Source: Kibdelosporangium aridum
GTDB taxonomy: Bacteria; Actinomycetota; Actinomycetes; Mycobacteriales; Pseudonocardiaceae
NCBI RefSeq assembly: GCF_900176515.1
Contig: NZ_FWXV01000013.1
Location: 1-64,000 of the forward strand
Reading direction: 5' to 3'
Length of the DNA: 64,000 nucleotides
A program made the position numbers and the translations under genes. Position 1 is the stretch's first letter. Every line of letters begins with the position of its first letter. Positions 51,237-60,133 of the stretch are shown piece after piece. Under the pieces are notes generated by a model that was not told the DNA's origin, did no database searches, and saw only the letters and a list, made by a program, of their open reading frames with translations.

Positions 51237-52844
51237 GTGCCGACCCTCGTGACACGCATACCTGAGACGCTGCAGAGCATCAGGATCCTGCACCGAGCCG
51301 GGCTGGTGCCGCTGCCGAGACTCGACGAAGGCGTGCGGGCACTGCGTTATGTCAAACAGATCGGCGCGATCGCCGGGCCGGTGCGCATGTCCGCCCGGCG
51401 CGACCCCCGCAAACTCGGGCTGGTCGACGAGCTCGGGCCGTTGACGTTCCAGCAGCTGGAGCGACGGTCCAACGCGTTGGCGCGGGCGTGGGCCGAGCGC
51501 GGGATGACCGAGGACTCGGTGATCGGCGTGCTGTGCCGGGACCACCGGGGCCTGATCGACTCGATGCTGGCCGCGGGCAAGCTCGGGGCCCGGTTGCTGC
51601 TGTTGAACACCGGCTTCGCCAAGCCGCAGTTCGTCGACGTGATCGAGCGCGAGAACGTCTCGGCGCTGGTGTACGACGAGGAATTCACCGAGCTGCTGGA
51701 CATCGACTCGGCGGTGCCGCGCTATCTGGCGTGGACGGACGGGGTCGCCGACGGCACGACGCTCGAGGACCTGATCGTCAACACCGACGACCGCCCAGTG
51801 CCCAACCCGCCCCGGCCTGGCGGGTTCGTCCTGCTGACCAGCGGCACCACCGGAACGCCGAAGGGCGCGCCGCGGCAGGTCAAGTCGGGCCTGTCGGCGG
51901 CCCAGTTCCTCGACCGGATTCCCTTGCGTACCAACGAATGCACGGTACTTGCCGCGCCCTTGTTCCACGGAACCGCGTTGTCCCAGTTCATCTTGGCGTT
52001 CGCACTGGGCTGCACGGTCGTGGTCCGCCGGAAGTTCGACGCCGAGGCGACGCTGAAGATGGTCCAGGACAACAACGCCACCGAGTTGGTGCTCGTTCCG
52101 ACCATGCTGCAACGCATCCTTGACCTCGGTGACGAGGTGCTGAACTCGTACGACACGTCCTCGCTGCGGATCATCTTCTCCGCGGGGTCGGCGTTGTCGC
52201 CCGAGCTCGGCAACCGGGCCACCAAGGTTTTCGGTGACGTGATCTACAACCTTTACGGCTCAACGGAAGTCGCGGTCGCCACGGTCGCGACCCCGGAGGA
52301 TTGGCGTGCCGCGCCCGGGACCGTCGGCAAGGTCCCGTGTGGCTGCCGGGTCCAGCTGTACGACGACCACGGCAACCGGATCACCGAGCCCGACATGATC
52401 GGGCGCGTGTTCGTCGGCAGTGACCTGGCGTTCGCCGGATACACCGACGGTCGCAACAAGGAGGTCATCGACGGCCTGCTGTCCAGCGGGGACGTCGGGC
52501 ACTTCGACGCGGAGGGCCGGCTGTTCATCGACGGCAGGGACGACGAGATGATCGTGTCCGGCGGGGAGAACGTGTTCCCGGTCGAGGTCGAGAACCTGCT
52601 GGCCGAGCATCCCGGGGTGGTCGAGGCCGCGGTGATCGGTGTGCCCGACCCGGAGTTCGGCCAGCGCCTGCGGGCGTTCGTGGTCCGCAGGGACGGCGTC
52701 GAGTTGGACGAGGCGGGCGTGAAGGACCACGTCCGGGCGAACTTGGCCCGGTACAAGGTGCCCCGCGAGGTCAGGTTCCTGGAGTCGTTGCCGCGTAACC
52801 CGACCGGCAAGCTCCTGCGCAACCAGCTGGCCGACATGCGGTGA
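51237..52844 (+). CDS. AMP-dependent acyl-CoA synthetase
   Basis: 535 residues from GTG 51237 with GGAGG 6 nt upstream. ANL-family motifs: FVLLTSGTTGTPKGAPR (P-loop), YNLYGSTEVA (A5), SSGDVGHFDAEGRLFIDGRDDEMIVSGGENV (A7-A8), and the C-terminal lysine in RNPTGKLLR. It activates a carboxylic acid to acyl-AMP then acyl-CoA. It is FadD-like, probably for medium or long chains. Its stop lies inside a 20-bp palindromic terminator. Confidence 0.93.
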   Translation: MPTLVTRIPETLQSIRILHRAGLVPLPRLDEGVRALRYVKQIGAIAGPVRMSARRDPRKLGLVDELGPLTFQQLERRSNALARAWAERGMTEDSVIGVLCRDHRGLIDSMLAAGKLGARLLLLNTGFAKPQFVDVIERENVSALVYDEEFTELLDIDSAVPRYLAWTDGVADGTTLEDLIVNTDDRPVPNPPRPGGFVLLTSGTTGTPKGAPRQVKSGLSAAQFLDRIPLRTNECTVLAAPLFHGTALSQFILAFALGCTVVVRRKFDAEATLKMVQDNNATELVLVPTMLQRILDLGDEVLNSYDTSSLRIIFSAGSALSPELGNRATKVFGDVIYNLYGSTEVAVATVATPEDWRAAPGTVGKVPCGCRVQLYDDHGNRITEPDMIGRVFVGSDLAFAGYTDGRNKEVIDGLLSSGDVGHFDAEGRLFIDGRDDEMIVSGGENVFPVEVENLLAEHPGVVEAAVIGVPDPEFGQRLRAFVVRRDGVELDEAGVKDHVRANLARYKVPREVRFLESLPRNPTGKLLRNQLADMR

Positions 52845-52863
52845 CACGGCCGTGTCACCTTTT
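52840..52863. terminator. Palindromic terminator between convergent genes
   Basis: A perfect 20-bp palindrome at 52840-52859 (GGTGACACGG and its complement), including the ligase stop codon, is followed by TTTT on the plus strand. It serves both directions. Confidence 0.85.
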
Positions 52864-52878
52864 GTCACATGTGGACGA

Positions 52879-53817
52879 TTATTCCCATTCGATCCCAAAT
52901 AGACCGGGTCCGAAATCTATCGCGACGGCATGCACGCTCTGGCATGCGTCCAGCGTCAGATTTCGCATCCGGGCATGTTTCTGTCCGGCTGGCCGGGCGA
53001 ACTGCTGGCAGCGCCCCGGCGCGCTGGACGAATTGAAGTGGATCTCGAGGAGATACTCGCGAATCGGCCTGCGGAACTCGCGCCAGTGCGTCCTGTTGCA
53101 CTTCGGATACGGCGGTCCGGCATTCCGCAGTTCGTACTCGATCAAGTAGGTCTCGCCGCGCCTAATCGGCTGGTCGAACAACAGCTCGGCGACCATCAGC
53201 CCATTCTCGTCGTCCACCTGCTGGCGGCCGAGATGACAGTTGCGGATTGCCGTCAGTGCCGGGGTGCCTGCGCCAGGATCGTCCGATTTGTAGATCAGCA
53301 GCCAGCGGTCCTGGCCGTCGGTGCGGGCTTCGAAGACCGCTCTTGTGGTGATCGACTGCTGGCCGCCGTCGTCGCCGAGCTGGCAGCGGTCATGCAGGCC
53401 GACCAGGGTGAGTTGCTGCTCGTGGTCGAGTGCTTCCGGGCAGCCGAGCGCGGTCAGCAGGCCGAGCAGGATGCCGCGTTCGAACTGGACTGTCTCGCTC
53501 ACCGGCTGCACGGCCGCCGCCTGTTTGCCGCGCGGCCGGGGCGGCGGCAGAAGCGCGAGCAGTGAACCGGGCGGCAGCTTCAGGATATTTTCCAGTTCGC
53601 CGAGTGCGGTGAGTGAGTCGTTGCGCTCGGGTTGGCGCTTACCGGATTGCCAATAACTCAGTGCGGCAATGCTGACCGGAGTGCCACGGGCTCGTAACCG
53701 CGCTTGTATTCGGTCGAGACTCAGCCCGCTGGACCGAATGGCCGAGCGGAGCGCTTCGGCGAACTGATTGTCCCCGTGCGTGTTTTCGATTTGACCCCGA
53801 GCAGAGTTCCCCGACAT
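52879..53817 (-). CDS. XRE-type helix-turn-helix protein with unknown C-terminal domain
   Basis: 312 residues from ATG 53817. Residues 15-90 are a Cro/C1-type HTH (FAEALRSAIRSSGLSLDRIQARLRARGTPVSIAALSYW followed by SGKRQPER). Residues about 110-310 are an unrecognised, mostly beta domain with regular hydrophobic strands (RWLLIYKSDD, ETYLIEYELRN, EYLLEIHFN). Related actinomycete proteins with this layout exist but their ligand is unknown. It is a single gene divergent from the histidine phosphatase. Confidence 0.75.
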   Translation of the reverse strand: MSGNSARGQIENTHGDNQFAEALRSAIRSSGLSLDRIQARLRARGTPVSIAALSYWQSGKRQPERNDSLTALGELENILKLPPGSLLALLPPPRPRGKQAAAVQPVSETVQFERGILLGLLTALGCPEALDHEQQLTLVGLHDRCQLGDDGGQQSITTRAVFEARTDGQDRWLLIYKSDDPGAGTPALTAIRNCHLGRQQVDDENGLMVAELLFDQPIRRGETYLIEYELRNAGPPYPKCNRTHWREFRRPIREYLLEIHFNSSSAPGRCQQFARPAGQKHARMRNLTLDACQSVHAVAIDFGPGLFGIEWE

Positions 53818-53991
53818 GTGTGACACCGACTAGTGCGAAGCTTTCCGACCCCTGAGTAGATGCGAAAGAGAGTATCAGCACCCATCGGCGTGTCGGCAGG
53901 TTCACAACGACCATAATCCGAGTCCGTCCGGCGTAATGTGACTAGGCTGAACGGAGTACTACTGGCAACTGGGAACGGATAACATCCGCGG

Positions 53992-54600
53992 ATGCCACTG
54001 GTGTACCTCATCCGGCACGGCCAAGCATCGTTCGGCGCCGACGACTACGACGTCCTCTCACCCGTCGGGCACCGGCAGGGCAAGCACGTCGGAGCCGAGC
54101 TGCGGCGCCGCGGCGTCCGTGCCGGCCAGGTGTACAGCGGAACCCTGAAACGTCAGCGGGACACCGCGCTCGCGGCCGAGCTGGACGCGGAGCTCCAGCA
54201 GGATCCACGCTGGAACGAGTTCGACCACATCGGGCTCGTCCGGGAGATCCAGGGCGATTCGGTGACCCCGCGCGGTTTTCAGGAGTCACTGGACGCGGCA
54301 TTGCGGAACTGGGACGGGCTGGTCGACTTCACCGAAACCGTCGGCTCGGCACTGGACGATCTGCTCAAAGCGTTGCCAAGCGGGCAAACCGGAGTCGTGT
54401 TCACGTCCGGCGGGGTGATCGCGGCGGTCTGCGCCAAGCTGTGGGGCTTGGACGCGGCCGGTTTCGTCGCGGTCAACCGGGTGTCGGTCAACTGCGGCAT
54501 CACCAAGCTGGTGCACGGCCGGTCAGGCACGAGCCTGGTCACCTACAACGACCACGCGCACTTCGAAGGCGAGCACCGAGACCTGTTGACCTACCGCTGA
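53992..54600 (+). CDS. Histidine phosphatase superfamily protein
   Basis: 202 residues. YLIRHGQASFG holds the phospho-accepting histidine (His9) and partner arginine; VYSGTLKRQRDTA and VFTSGGVIAAV are the other phosphate-pocket blocks, with a Ser-Gly-Gly in place of the usual second GHG histidine region. It is phosphoglycerate-mutase-like in fold; the substrate cannot be told. It overlaps the convergent TetR-type gene by 10 bp. Confidence 0.88.
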   Translation: MPLVYLIRHGQASFGADDYDVLSPVGHRQGKHVGAELRRRGVRAGQVYSGTLKRQRDTALAAELDAELQQDPRWNEFDHIGLVREIQGDSVTPRGFQESLDAALRNWDGLVDFTETVGSALDDLLKALPSGQTGVVFTSGGVIAAVCAKLWGLDAAGFVAVNRVSVNCGITKLVHGRSGTSLVTYNDHAHFEGEHRDLLTYR

Positions 54601-55193
54601 ACCTCGGCGGCTGCGATGAGCAGATCCACGATCTTCACGGCCTTGTCGGTCTCCGGTGGGGCGCCCGTGATCATGTCGCTCCACACGAACGACTCGCATA
54701 CCCGCACGATCACGTACGCCAGGTCGGCGAGGTCGATGTCCGGCCGCAGCTCGACCTCCTCGCGCAGGAACTCCGCGGTCCACTCGATCAGCCGGGCCTG
54801 CACGACACTCTGCTTCGAGGTGATGATCCGCAGTGCGTACTCCGCGTCCTCGGCCACGAACTGTTGCAGCGCCTCGAAACTGCGTATCTGGGCGAGCGAA
54901 CGCTCGAGCACGCGGGTGATCAGGACGCGGCCGGACCCGCGCGACTTCGACCGTGTCTCCTGCAGAGAACGTTCGTTGATCGCCCAGATCACCTCGCCGA
55001 TCAGCAGCTCACGGCTGCCGCACCAGCGGTACAGGGTCGCCCGGCTGACGCCGAGTTCGGCGGCCAGCTGCTGCATGTCCACTCGTCGTCCGTCCAGAAA
55101 CCACTGCTTCGCCAGGCGGAACGCGTCGATGGGCGCCGTGCGGGGCGTCGGTGACGGTCCGCGCAGTGCGCGGGTGAGCGGTGTCGCGGACAT
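54591..55193 (-). CDS. QsdR-like TetR-family regulator
   Basis: About 200 residues from ATG 55193. The HTH is DMQQLAAELGVSRATLYRWCGSRELLIGEVIW. The C-terminal ligand domain (RSFEALQQFVAEDAEYALRIITSKQS, YVIVRVCESFVWSDMI) matches the QsdR group, which often governs acyl-CoA or lactone metabolism genes. It is divergent from the acyl-CoA dehydrogenase pair, with palindromes in the 80-bp gap. Confidence 0.88.
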   Translation of the reverse strand: MSATPLTRALRGPSPTPRTAPIDAFRLAKQWFLDGRRVDMQQLAAELGVSRATLYRWCGSRELLIGEVIWAINERSLQETRSKSRGSGRVLITRVLERSLAQIRSFEALQQFVAEDAEYALRIITSKQSVVQARLIEWTAEFLREEVELRPDIDLADLAYVIVRVCESFVWSDMITGAPPETDKAVKIVDLLIAAAEVQR

Positions 55194-55223
55194 AAGCGAC
55201 ACCATACCTGGCGTCGCATCGTG

Positions 55224-55274
55224 GAGACACATTCAGCTGTTGACCAGTTTTGAGTCAAAGTGCAAACATGTCTC
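55224..55274 (+). promoter_or_regulatory. Operator/promoter region between TetR and acyl-CoA dehydrogenase genes
   Basis: GAGACA (55224-55229) and TGTCTC (55269-55274) face each other. Between them TTTGAGTCAAA (55249-55259) is a perfect palindrome. TTGACC (55240-55245) and AAACAT (55264-55269) could be -35 and -10 boxes, which would place transcription start at the ATG 55275. Confidence 0.5.
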
Positions 55275-56447
55275 ATGGACTTCCGTGACACCGCCGCCGA
55301 GGCGGCGTTCCGAGCGAAGCTACGCGAGTGGTACGCGGAGAACTTCGACCCCTCCGAGATTCCCGGCGCGGGCCGCCCGGAGGTCGACTACATGCGCGCG
55401 TGGAGCCACAAACTCTTCGAGGCGGGCTACGTCGGGCTGACGTGGCCGAAGGACTACGGCGGTGCCGGTCTTTCGCCCAGCTACCAGGCCATCTACTTCG
55501 AGGAGATGGTTCGCGCGCAGGCGCCGGAGCACATCGGGATCATCGGCCTGAACATGGCAGGCCCGACGATCATGGCGTGGGGCACGCCCGAGCAGAAGCA
55601 GCGGTACCTGCCGAAGCTGTTGTCCGGTGAGGAGATCTGGTGCCAGGGCTTCTCCGAACCCGGCAGCGGCTCCGACCTCGCGGGCGCGCGCACGACCGCG
55701 GTGCTGGACGGCGACCACTGGGTGGTCAACGGCCAGAAAGTGTGGTCGTCCTGGGCGCACATCGCCGACTGGTGCATCCTCGTCGTGCGCACCGATCCGG
55801 CGGCCGGGAAGCACGCGGGCCTGTCGTACCTGCTGGTCGACATGCACTCGCCGGGCGTGGAAGTCCGCCCGCTCAAGCAGATCACCGGTGACCCGGAGTT
55901 CAACGAGATCTTCTTCGACGACGTGCGCGTGCCCAAGGACTCGATCCTCGGCAAACCCGGCGACGGCTGGAAAGTCGCGATGACCACGTTGCTGCACGAG
56001 CGCGGCACCCTGGCGTTCGCACTGGTCGGCCAGTTCCGGCAGCACTTCACGAAACTGGTCGAACTGGCCAAGCAGCCCGCACCGGACGGCAGCATTCCCG
56101 CCGATGACCCGGTCGTGCGTGACACGATCGCCCGCGAGTGGATCGCGCTGCAGTCGTTGGTGTTCACCAACTACCGGACTTTGACGACGCTGTTGACCAA
56201 GGGGCAGCCGGGTCCGGAGAGCTCGGTGGTGAAACTCGTGTGGAGCGAGGCGAACCAACGGCTCACCAAGTTCGCGCGCAGCCTGCAGGGCCTGTCCGGG
56301 ATGCTGGACGACAAGGGCGGCGTCGGGGACGGCTACTGGCAGTACCGCCAGCTGCGCAGCCGTGGCAACACCATCGAGGCCGGAACGTCCGAGATCCTCC
56401 GCAACATCGTCGCCGAGCGGGTGCTTGGTCTTCCTCGTAGTCGTTGA
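55275..56447 (+). CDS. Acyl-CoA dehydrogenase (FadE-type, larger subunit)
   Basis: 390 residues from ATG 55275. FAD and substrate motifs WCQGFSEPGSGSDLAGARTTA and VWSSWAHIADWCILVVRT are present, and the C-terminal GNTIEAGTSEILRNIVAERVLGLPR block is complete. It oxidises an acyl-CoA to the 2-enoyl-CoA. Paired with a shorter dehydrogenase 21 nt downstream, it probably forms an alpha2beta2 complex like those used for sterol side chains or other bulky acyl-CoAs. Confidence 0.93.
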   Translation: MDFRDTAAEAAFRAKLREWYAENFDPSEIPGAGRPEVDYMRAWSHKLFEAGYVGLTWPKDYGGAGLSPSYQAIYFEEMVRAQAPEHIGIIGLNMAGPTIMAWGTPEQKQRYLPKLLSGEEIWCQGFSEPGSGSDLAGARTTAVLDGDHWVVNGQKVWSSWAHIADWCILVVRTDPAAGKHAGLSYLLVDMHSPGVEVRPLKQITGDPEFNEIFFDDVRVPKDSILGKPGDGWKVAMTTLLHERGTLAFALVGQFRQHFTKLVELAKQPAPDGSIPADDPVVRDTIAREWIALQSLVFTNYRTLTTLLTKGQPGPESSVVKLVWSEANQRLTKFARSLQGLSGMLDDKGGVGDGYWQYRQLRSRGNTIEAGTSEILRNIVAERVLGLPRSR

Positions 56448-56468
56448 TACAGAGCCGGTGGGATAAAA

Positions 56469-57506
56469 ATGGACTTCGCTTTTTCGTCCGAACAGGACAT
56501 GCTGCGCACGGCTGCCCGGGAGTTCCTGGCCGAGCAGTACCCGTTGACCGGTGTCCCCGCGATCATCGACAGCGAGCTCGGCTGGCAGCCCGACAGCTGG
56601 AAGCAGGTCGCCGATCTCGGCTGGACCGACGACGAGCTGACTCTGCTCGACCAAGTCGTGCTGTTCGAGGAGACCGGCGCCGCGCTGCTGCCCGGGCCGC
56701 TGTTCACCACGATCGCGCTGGCGCTGCCTGCGATCCGGCACGACAAGGACCTGGTCGCTTCGGTCGCGTCCGGTGATCTGCGGTTGTCGTTGGCGTGGGC
56801 GGAATCCGGCCGTCCGCAGGGCATCACCGACACCGACCTGGCCACCACGGTCGACGCGGACGGCCGCGTCACCGGCCGTAAAGTCCTCGTGCCCGACGCG
56901 GCTTTCGCCGACGCACTCGTGGTGACGGTCGCCGGGCCGGAACTCCGGCTCGTCCGCACCGCCGACGCGACCGTCACCCCTGTGTCCACTTCGGACCAAT
57001 CGCGCCGGTTGTACGAAGTGGAGTTCGCCTCGGCACCCTCACAGGCGTTGGGTGACGCGTCCGTGCTCGCCGAGATCGAGAACCGGGCGTTCGTCCTCGC
57101 CGCTGCCGAGGCGCTCGGCGTCGGGCGCCGTGCCTTGGACGAAGGCATCGCGCACGCGTCCACACGCGAACAGTTCGGCCGCGTGATCGGCACCTACCAG
57201 GCCGTCGCGCATCAGCTAGTGGATGCCTACGCGGACCTGGAGCTGGCCAGGTCGCTGACCTACTGGGCGACGTGGGCGCTTTCGGAGGGTGACGAGCAGG
57301 CCAGCGTGGCCGTCGCCGCGGCCAAGTCGGCGGCCGCCGAGGCCGCGGTCACGGCGTGCGAGCGCGTGATCCAGGTACACGGCGGTGTGGGCATGACCTG
57401 GGAACACGTCCTGCATCGGCTGTACAAACGCGGCCAGTGGCTTGAGGCGTTCGGCGCGAGCGCACGAGCCCTGCGGTCCCGGATCGCGGACACCGTCCTG
57501 CGCTGA
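56469..57506 (+). CDS. Acyl-CoA dehydrogenase (FadE-type, smaller subunit)
   Basis: 345 residues. MDFAFSSEQDMLRTAAREFLAEQYP is a typical N-terminus and ALGVGRRALDEGIAHASTREQFGRVIGTYQAVAHQLVDAYADLE is the FadE C-terminal helical bundle, ending in VIQVHGGVGMTWEHVLHRLYKR. The central FAD loop is shortened, as in the partner subunits of heteromeric FadE pairs. It is co-transcribed with the preceding gene. Confidence 0.92.
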   Translation: MDFAFSSEQDMLRTAAREFLAEQYPLTGVPAIIDSELGWQPDSWKQVADLGWTDDELTLLDQVVLFEETGAALLPGPLFTTIALALPAIRHDKDLVASVASGDLRLSLAWAESGRPQGITDTDLATTVDADGRVTGRKVLVPDAAFADALVVTVAGPELRLVRTADATVTPVSTSDQSRRLYEVEFASAPSQALGDASVLAEIENRAFVLAAAEALGVGRRALDEGIAHASTREQFGRVIGTYQAVAHQLVDAYADLELARSLTYWATWALSEGDEQASVAVAAAKSAAAEAAVTACERVIQVHGGVGMTWEHVLHRLYKRGQWLEAFGASARALRSRIADTVLR

Positions 57507-57527
57507 TTTTTTGGGGATGATTTCCCG

Positions 57528-57591
57528 GGATGGCTTCCCGGCCGGATTGGGTGCTCAGTACCTACTGCGTGGGGTGCCCGGGAAGCCATCC
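57528..57591. repeat. 14-bp perfect inverted repeat after the dehydrogenase pair
   Basis: GGATGGCTTCCCGG (57528-57541) and CCGGGAAGCCATCC (57578-57591), 36-nt loop, preceded by a T-run at 57507-57513. It could end the dehydrogenase transcript or be a regulatory stem for the next small gene. Confidence 0.65.
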
Positions 57592-57598
57592 TGACCGG

Positions 57599-57823
57599 GT
57601 GAAGAACCCAGTAGCCGATGAGGCCCTGCTGCTGAGCCACGAGGTCGCTGCCATGTTCAACGACCTCGGCGTGCTGATGGCCGTGCGCGGCCACACCGAG
57701 GAAGCCGAGCTGTTCTACCGCCGCTCGCTGGAGATCCGTCAAAGACTGAGCCAAGACCCGTCACAAGACACCGGGGAAACCGCGCTGACCAGGCGCAACC
57801 TTGCCATCCTGCCGGCTGGCTGA
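57599..57823 (+). CDS. Short tetratricopeptide-like protein
   Basis: About 74 residues from GTG 57599. An in-frame ATG at 57530 lies inside the inverted repeat and its product start looks unlike protein. The core AAMFNDLGVLMAVRGHTEEAELFYRRSLEIRQRL is one TPR unit. It may be a fragment of a larger TPR protein like the one at 57945. No partner is clear. Confidence 0.55.
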   Translation: MKNPVADEALLLSHEVAAMFNDLGVLMAVRGHTEEAELFYRRSLEIRQRLSQDPSQDTGETALTRRNLAILPAG

Positions 57824-57825
57824 AG

Positions 57826-57860
57826 GCGGTCCTCGGCGTCTAGGGGTCGCCGAGGACCGC
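57826..57860 (+). terminator. Terminator after the short TPR gene
   Basis: A 13-bp perfect stem GCGGTCCTCGGCG/CGCCGAGGACCGC with 9-nt loop starts 3 nt after the stop codon. Confidence 0.8.
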
Positions 57861-57944
57861 GGCGCGGGTGATTTACCTCGTAAAGTCCTGCCATCATGAT
57901 GTCTTCCGACATGGCAGGAGAAAACGAGATGTGCAGCGCCGGCG

Positions 57945-58880
57945 ATGCTCGATCCGATAGCTGAGGCGCGCAGACGCCTCGGCTTGGCCCGCCGGTTCTA
58001 CGACGAGGGAAGGGCCGAGGAAGCGGTCGTGGTCGCCGAGACCGCGCTCGCCGTCGTCGAACACGCGGGCAGCCCCAACCACCCCGCCATCGCGGGCGCC
58101 TGCATCGAGCTGAGCCTGCTGCACGAACGCCTGTCCCAGTACATCAAGGCCGAGCGGTACGCGCGGCGCGCGATCGTGATCACCGAGGAGTACTCCCGTA
58201 ACGACGAGACGCTGGTCCGCTTACGGGTCAAGGCGCTCGGTTGCCTGGCGATGGTCGAGCGGGTCCGCAACCGCTTCGGCAGTGCCGAGGTGCTCTACAA
58301 ATCCGCGCTGGACCTGTCCGAGAACGGCACGTGGCCGCATCCGGAGGAGCTGGCCGAGCTGATGTGCGGGCTCGGCGCGGTGTACCTGTTCTCCAGCCGG
58401 TTCGACGAGGCCGAGACGCTCTACCGGCAGGCGTTGGACCTGGTGGGTGTGGACAAACCGAACTCGGCCGTGGTCTGGCATCACATGGCTGAGCTCGACC
58501 TGATGCTCAGCCGGTTCGTCACCGGCGAGTCCTACGCGCGACGGGCGCTGGTACTGCGAGAACGTGCGCTGGGGCCAGACCACGCGGCGACCGCGAACGA
58601 GCGTGCGATGCTGGCCGCGGTCCTGGCCAGGCAGGGCAACCTGGACCTGGCCGAGAAGCTGTACCGCAAGGCGATCTCGACGTTCGAACGCGTGCTGCCG
58701 CCCAACCACTACGACTTGGCCGTGGCGTGCGCCGACTTCGGCATGCTGATGGCCGCGAAGGGCAACATGGCCGCCGCGGGCAGGCTGGCCCAGCGGGCAC
58801 TGGACATCAAGACCAAGATCCTTGGCCGCAACCACCCGGAAACCCTGCAGGCCGTCGAGGACCTGGCCCGCTACAACTAG
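57945..58880 (+). CDS. Tetratricopeptide-repeat protein
   Basis: 311 residues made almost entirely of about six TPR-like helical pairs (ACIELSLLHERLSQYIKAERYARRAIVI; LAAVLARQGNLDLAEKLYRKAI; FGMLMAAKGNMAAAGRLAQRALDIKTKIL). There is no enzymatic or DNA-binding domain. The 42-residue period and the LGRNHPETL ending are like kinesin-light-chain-type TPR proteins of actinomycetes. It presumably scaffolds protein contacts. Confidence 0.85.
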   Translation: MLDPIAEARRRLGLARRFYDEGRAEEAVVVAETALAVVEHAGSPNHPAIAGACIELSLLHERLSQYIKAERYARRAIVITEEYSRNDETLVRLRVKALGCLAMVERVRNRFGSAEVLYKSALDLSENGTWPHPEELAELMCGLGAVYLFSSRFDEAETLYRQALDLVGVDKPNSAVVWHHMAELDLMLSRFVTGESYARRALVLRERALGPDHAATANERAMLAAVLARQGNLDLAEKLYRKAISTFERVLPPNHYDLAVACADFGMLMAAKGNMAAAGRLAQRALDIKTKILGRNHPETLQAVEDLARYN

Positions 58881-58883
58881 TTG

Positions 58884-58911
58884 GTGAGTGTTAACCGGAC
58901 GAGACACTCAC
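58884..58911. terminator. Hairpin between convergent TPR and winged-helix genes
   Basis: GTGAGTGT pairs with ACACTCAC, loop 12 nt. It includes the stop codon of the minus-strand gene. Confidence 0.6.
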
Positions 58912-60000
58912 GACAGTCTCCTGCACGCCGCGCAAGGCACCGATGCGCTCTGCCTCCGCTGTGAGGCTTTCCCGGACGTCCGGCTCGATCGGCGTGAACT
59001 CGGTGATCGTGACCTGGAGTTTCTTCTTGCCGGACGCCTTCGTCCGCCAGATCCCGGCGACGTCACCGTCCACAAGCACCGCGCCCGGCTGACCGATCAC
59101 CGGCCACATCGTCTTGTGGTGCGCCTTGTCCGGCAGGAGGAAGAGCTTGTTCCGTTCCTGCAGGAACGGGTCCGATGTGGGCACCAGCAAAGCCCGGGGC
59201 GGCTCAGGGGGATCCAGCAGCAGGTCTATTTCGGACTCCGGAATCCAGGTGGTGCGTCCTTCGACGTCCACTTCGACCAGTCCGTCCTGTGGCCAGACCT
59301 GCTTGACCTCGGTCTGCGTCGTGCTCAGCCACATGGCCACGTCGCCGTAGCTCGCCGGTCCGACGAACGTCAGGAAAAGCCTGATCAAGTCGTCCGTGCC
59401 GTGCTGTTCTTCCGGGATGCCCGGCCAGTTCTCGATCGGCACGAGCAACGGCGGCGACTGGTCCAGATCCAGGCGCAGCCCGCCGGGCAGCGCGGCCAGC
59501 CGGAACAGCGACTCGAAGACGTGTTCCGCCTGGCAGCCACGGCAGAAGCTGACCAGGGCCTTCGGCACGATCTTGGACACCGCCGTGCTCGCGACACCCT
59601 TCACGGTCGGCTTGGTGATGCATTCCCGCATGGCCTCGGCGGTGTAGCGGATCGCTTGTGTCGGCGTGATCCCGCTCTTGTCCATAACCGACCGTTGCCA
59701 TGCGACTTTGCTCAGCGCGTCACGTTCGCTGTGCGGCCACAGCGCGGCGGCGAATTTGGGTAGGTCATCCGCATGATGCAGGAAGGGCGACGCGCGTAGC
59801 GTCCAAGCGCGTACCAGGTTGTGGTCGTCGACGTCGGCTTCGGTCCGTACGCCCAACGCCAGCCGGGACGAACCCGGTGGGGTGTCCTGCACGCCGAGAT
59901 CAACGATCTCCAGGTCATCCACGGGTGTCGTCGTCCGGTGCAGGCCCTGCCTGGCGATCCGGTACGCCAGTACCTGCGCGCGATCAACCGTTGTGCTCAC
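58891..60000 (-). CDS. Winged-helix DNA-binding protein (HTH_42, AlkX/AlkZ-like)
   Basis: 369 residues from GTG 60000. The family has tandem winged helices (AQVLAYRIARQGL at the start; LIRLFLTFVGPASYGDVAMWL; PPRALLVPTSDPFLQERNKLFLL and WRTKASGKKKLQV at the C-terminus). AlkZ/AlkX members are DNA glycosylases that remove alkylated bases or unhook interstrand crosslinks, often near natural-product clusters as self-resistance. The LanM gene is divergent, but whether this is resistance is unknown. Upstream TGACA/TGTCA sites may regulate it. Confidence 0.82.
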   Translation of the reverse strand: MSTTVDRAQVLAYRIARQGLHRTTTPVDDLEIVDLGVQDTPPGSSRLALGVRTEADVDDHNLVRAWTLRASPFLHHADDLPKFAAALWPHSERDALSKVAWQRSVMDKSGITPTQAIRYTAEAMRECITKPTVKGVASTAVSKIVPKALVSFCRGCQAEHVFESLFRLAALPGGLRLDLDQSPPLLVPIENWPGIPEEQHGTDDLIRLFLTFVGPASYGDVAMWLSTTQTEVKQVWPQDGLVEVDVEGRTTWIPESEIDLLLDPPEPPRALLVPTSDPFLQERNKLFLLPDKAHHKTMWPVIGQPGAVLVDGDVAGIWRTKASGKKKLQVTITEFTPIEPDVRESLTAEAERIGALRGVQETVVSVSSG

Positions 60001-60021
60001 CGGCCCATCGTGGCACCGATG

Positions 60022-60077
60022 CCTGACACGTGCTGTCAGGTTCCGGATGGGTGACAGCGGTCGCGCACCCCGTGTCA
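60022..60077. promoter_or_regulatory. Paired TGACA/TGTCA half-sites upstream of the AlkX/AlkZ-like gene
   Basis: CCTGACA-N5-TGTCAGG (60022-60040) is a perfect palindrome. A second TGACA (60052-60056) and TGTCA (60073-60077) follow. Four half-sites in 56 bp right before the minus-strand start suggest an operator. Confidence 0.45.
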
Positions 60078-60133
60078 GCCTGGGTACCTTCGAGTAACTC
60101 CAGGGGCCGGCCATCAGCGCCACTACCTAATAC

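Noticed and set aside
55320..56999. 559-codon minus-strand frame over the dehydrogenase pair
   Set aside because: Shadow frame; the plus strand encodes two canonical FadE proteins.
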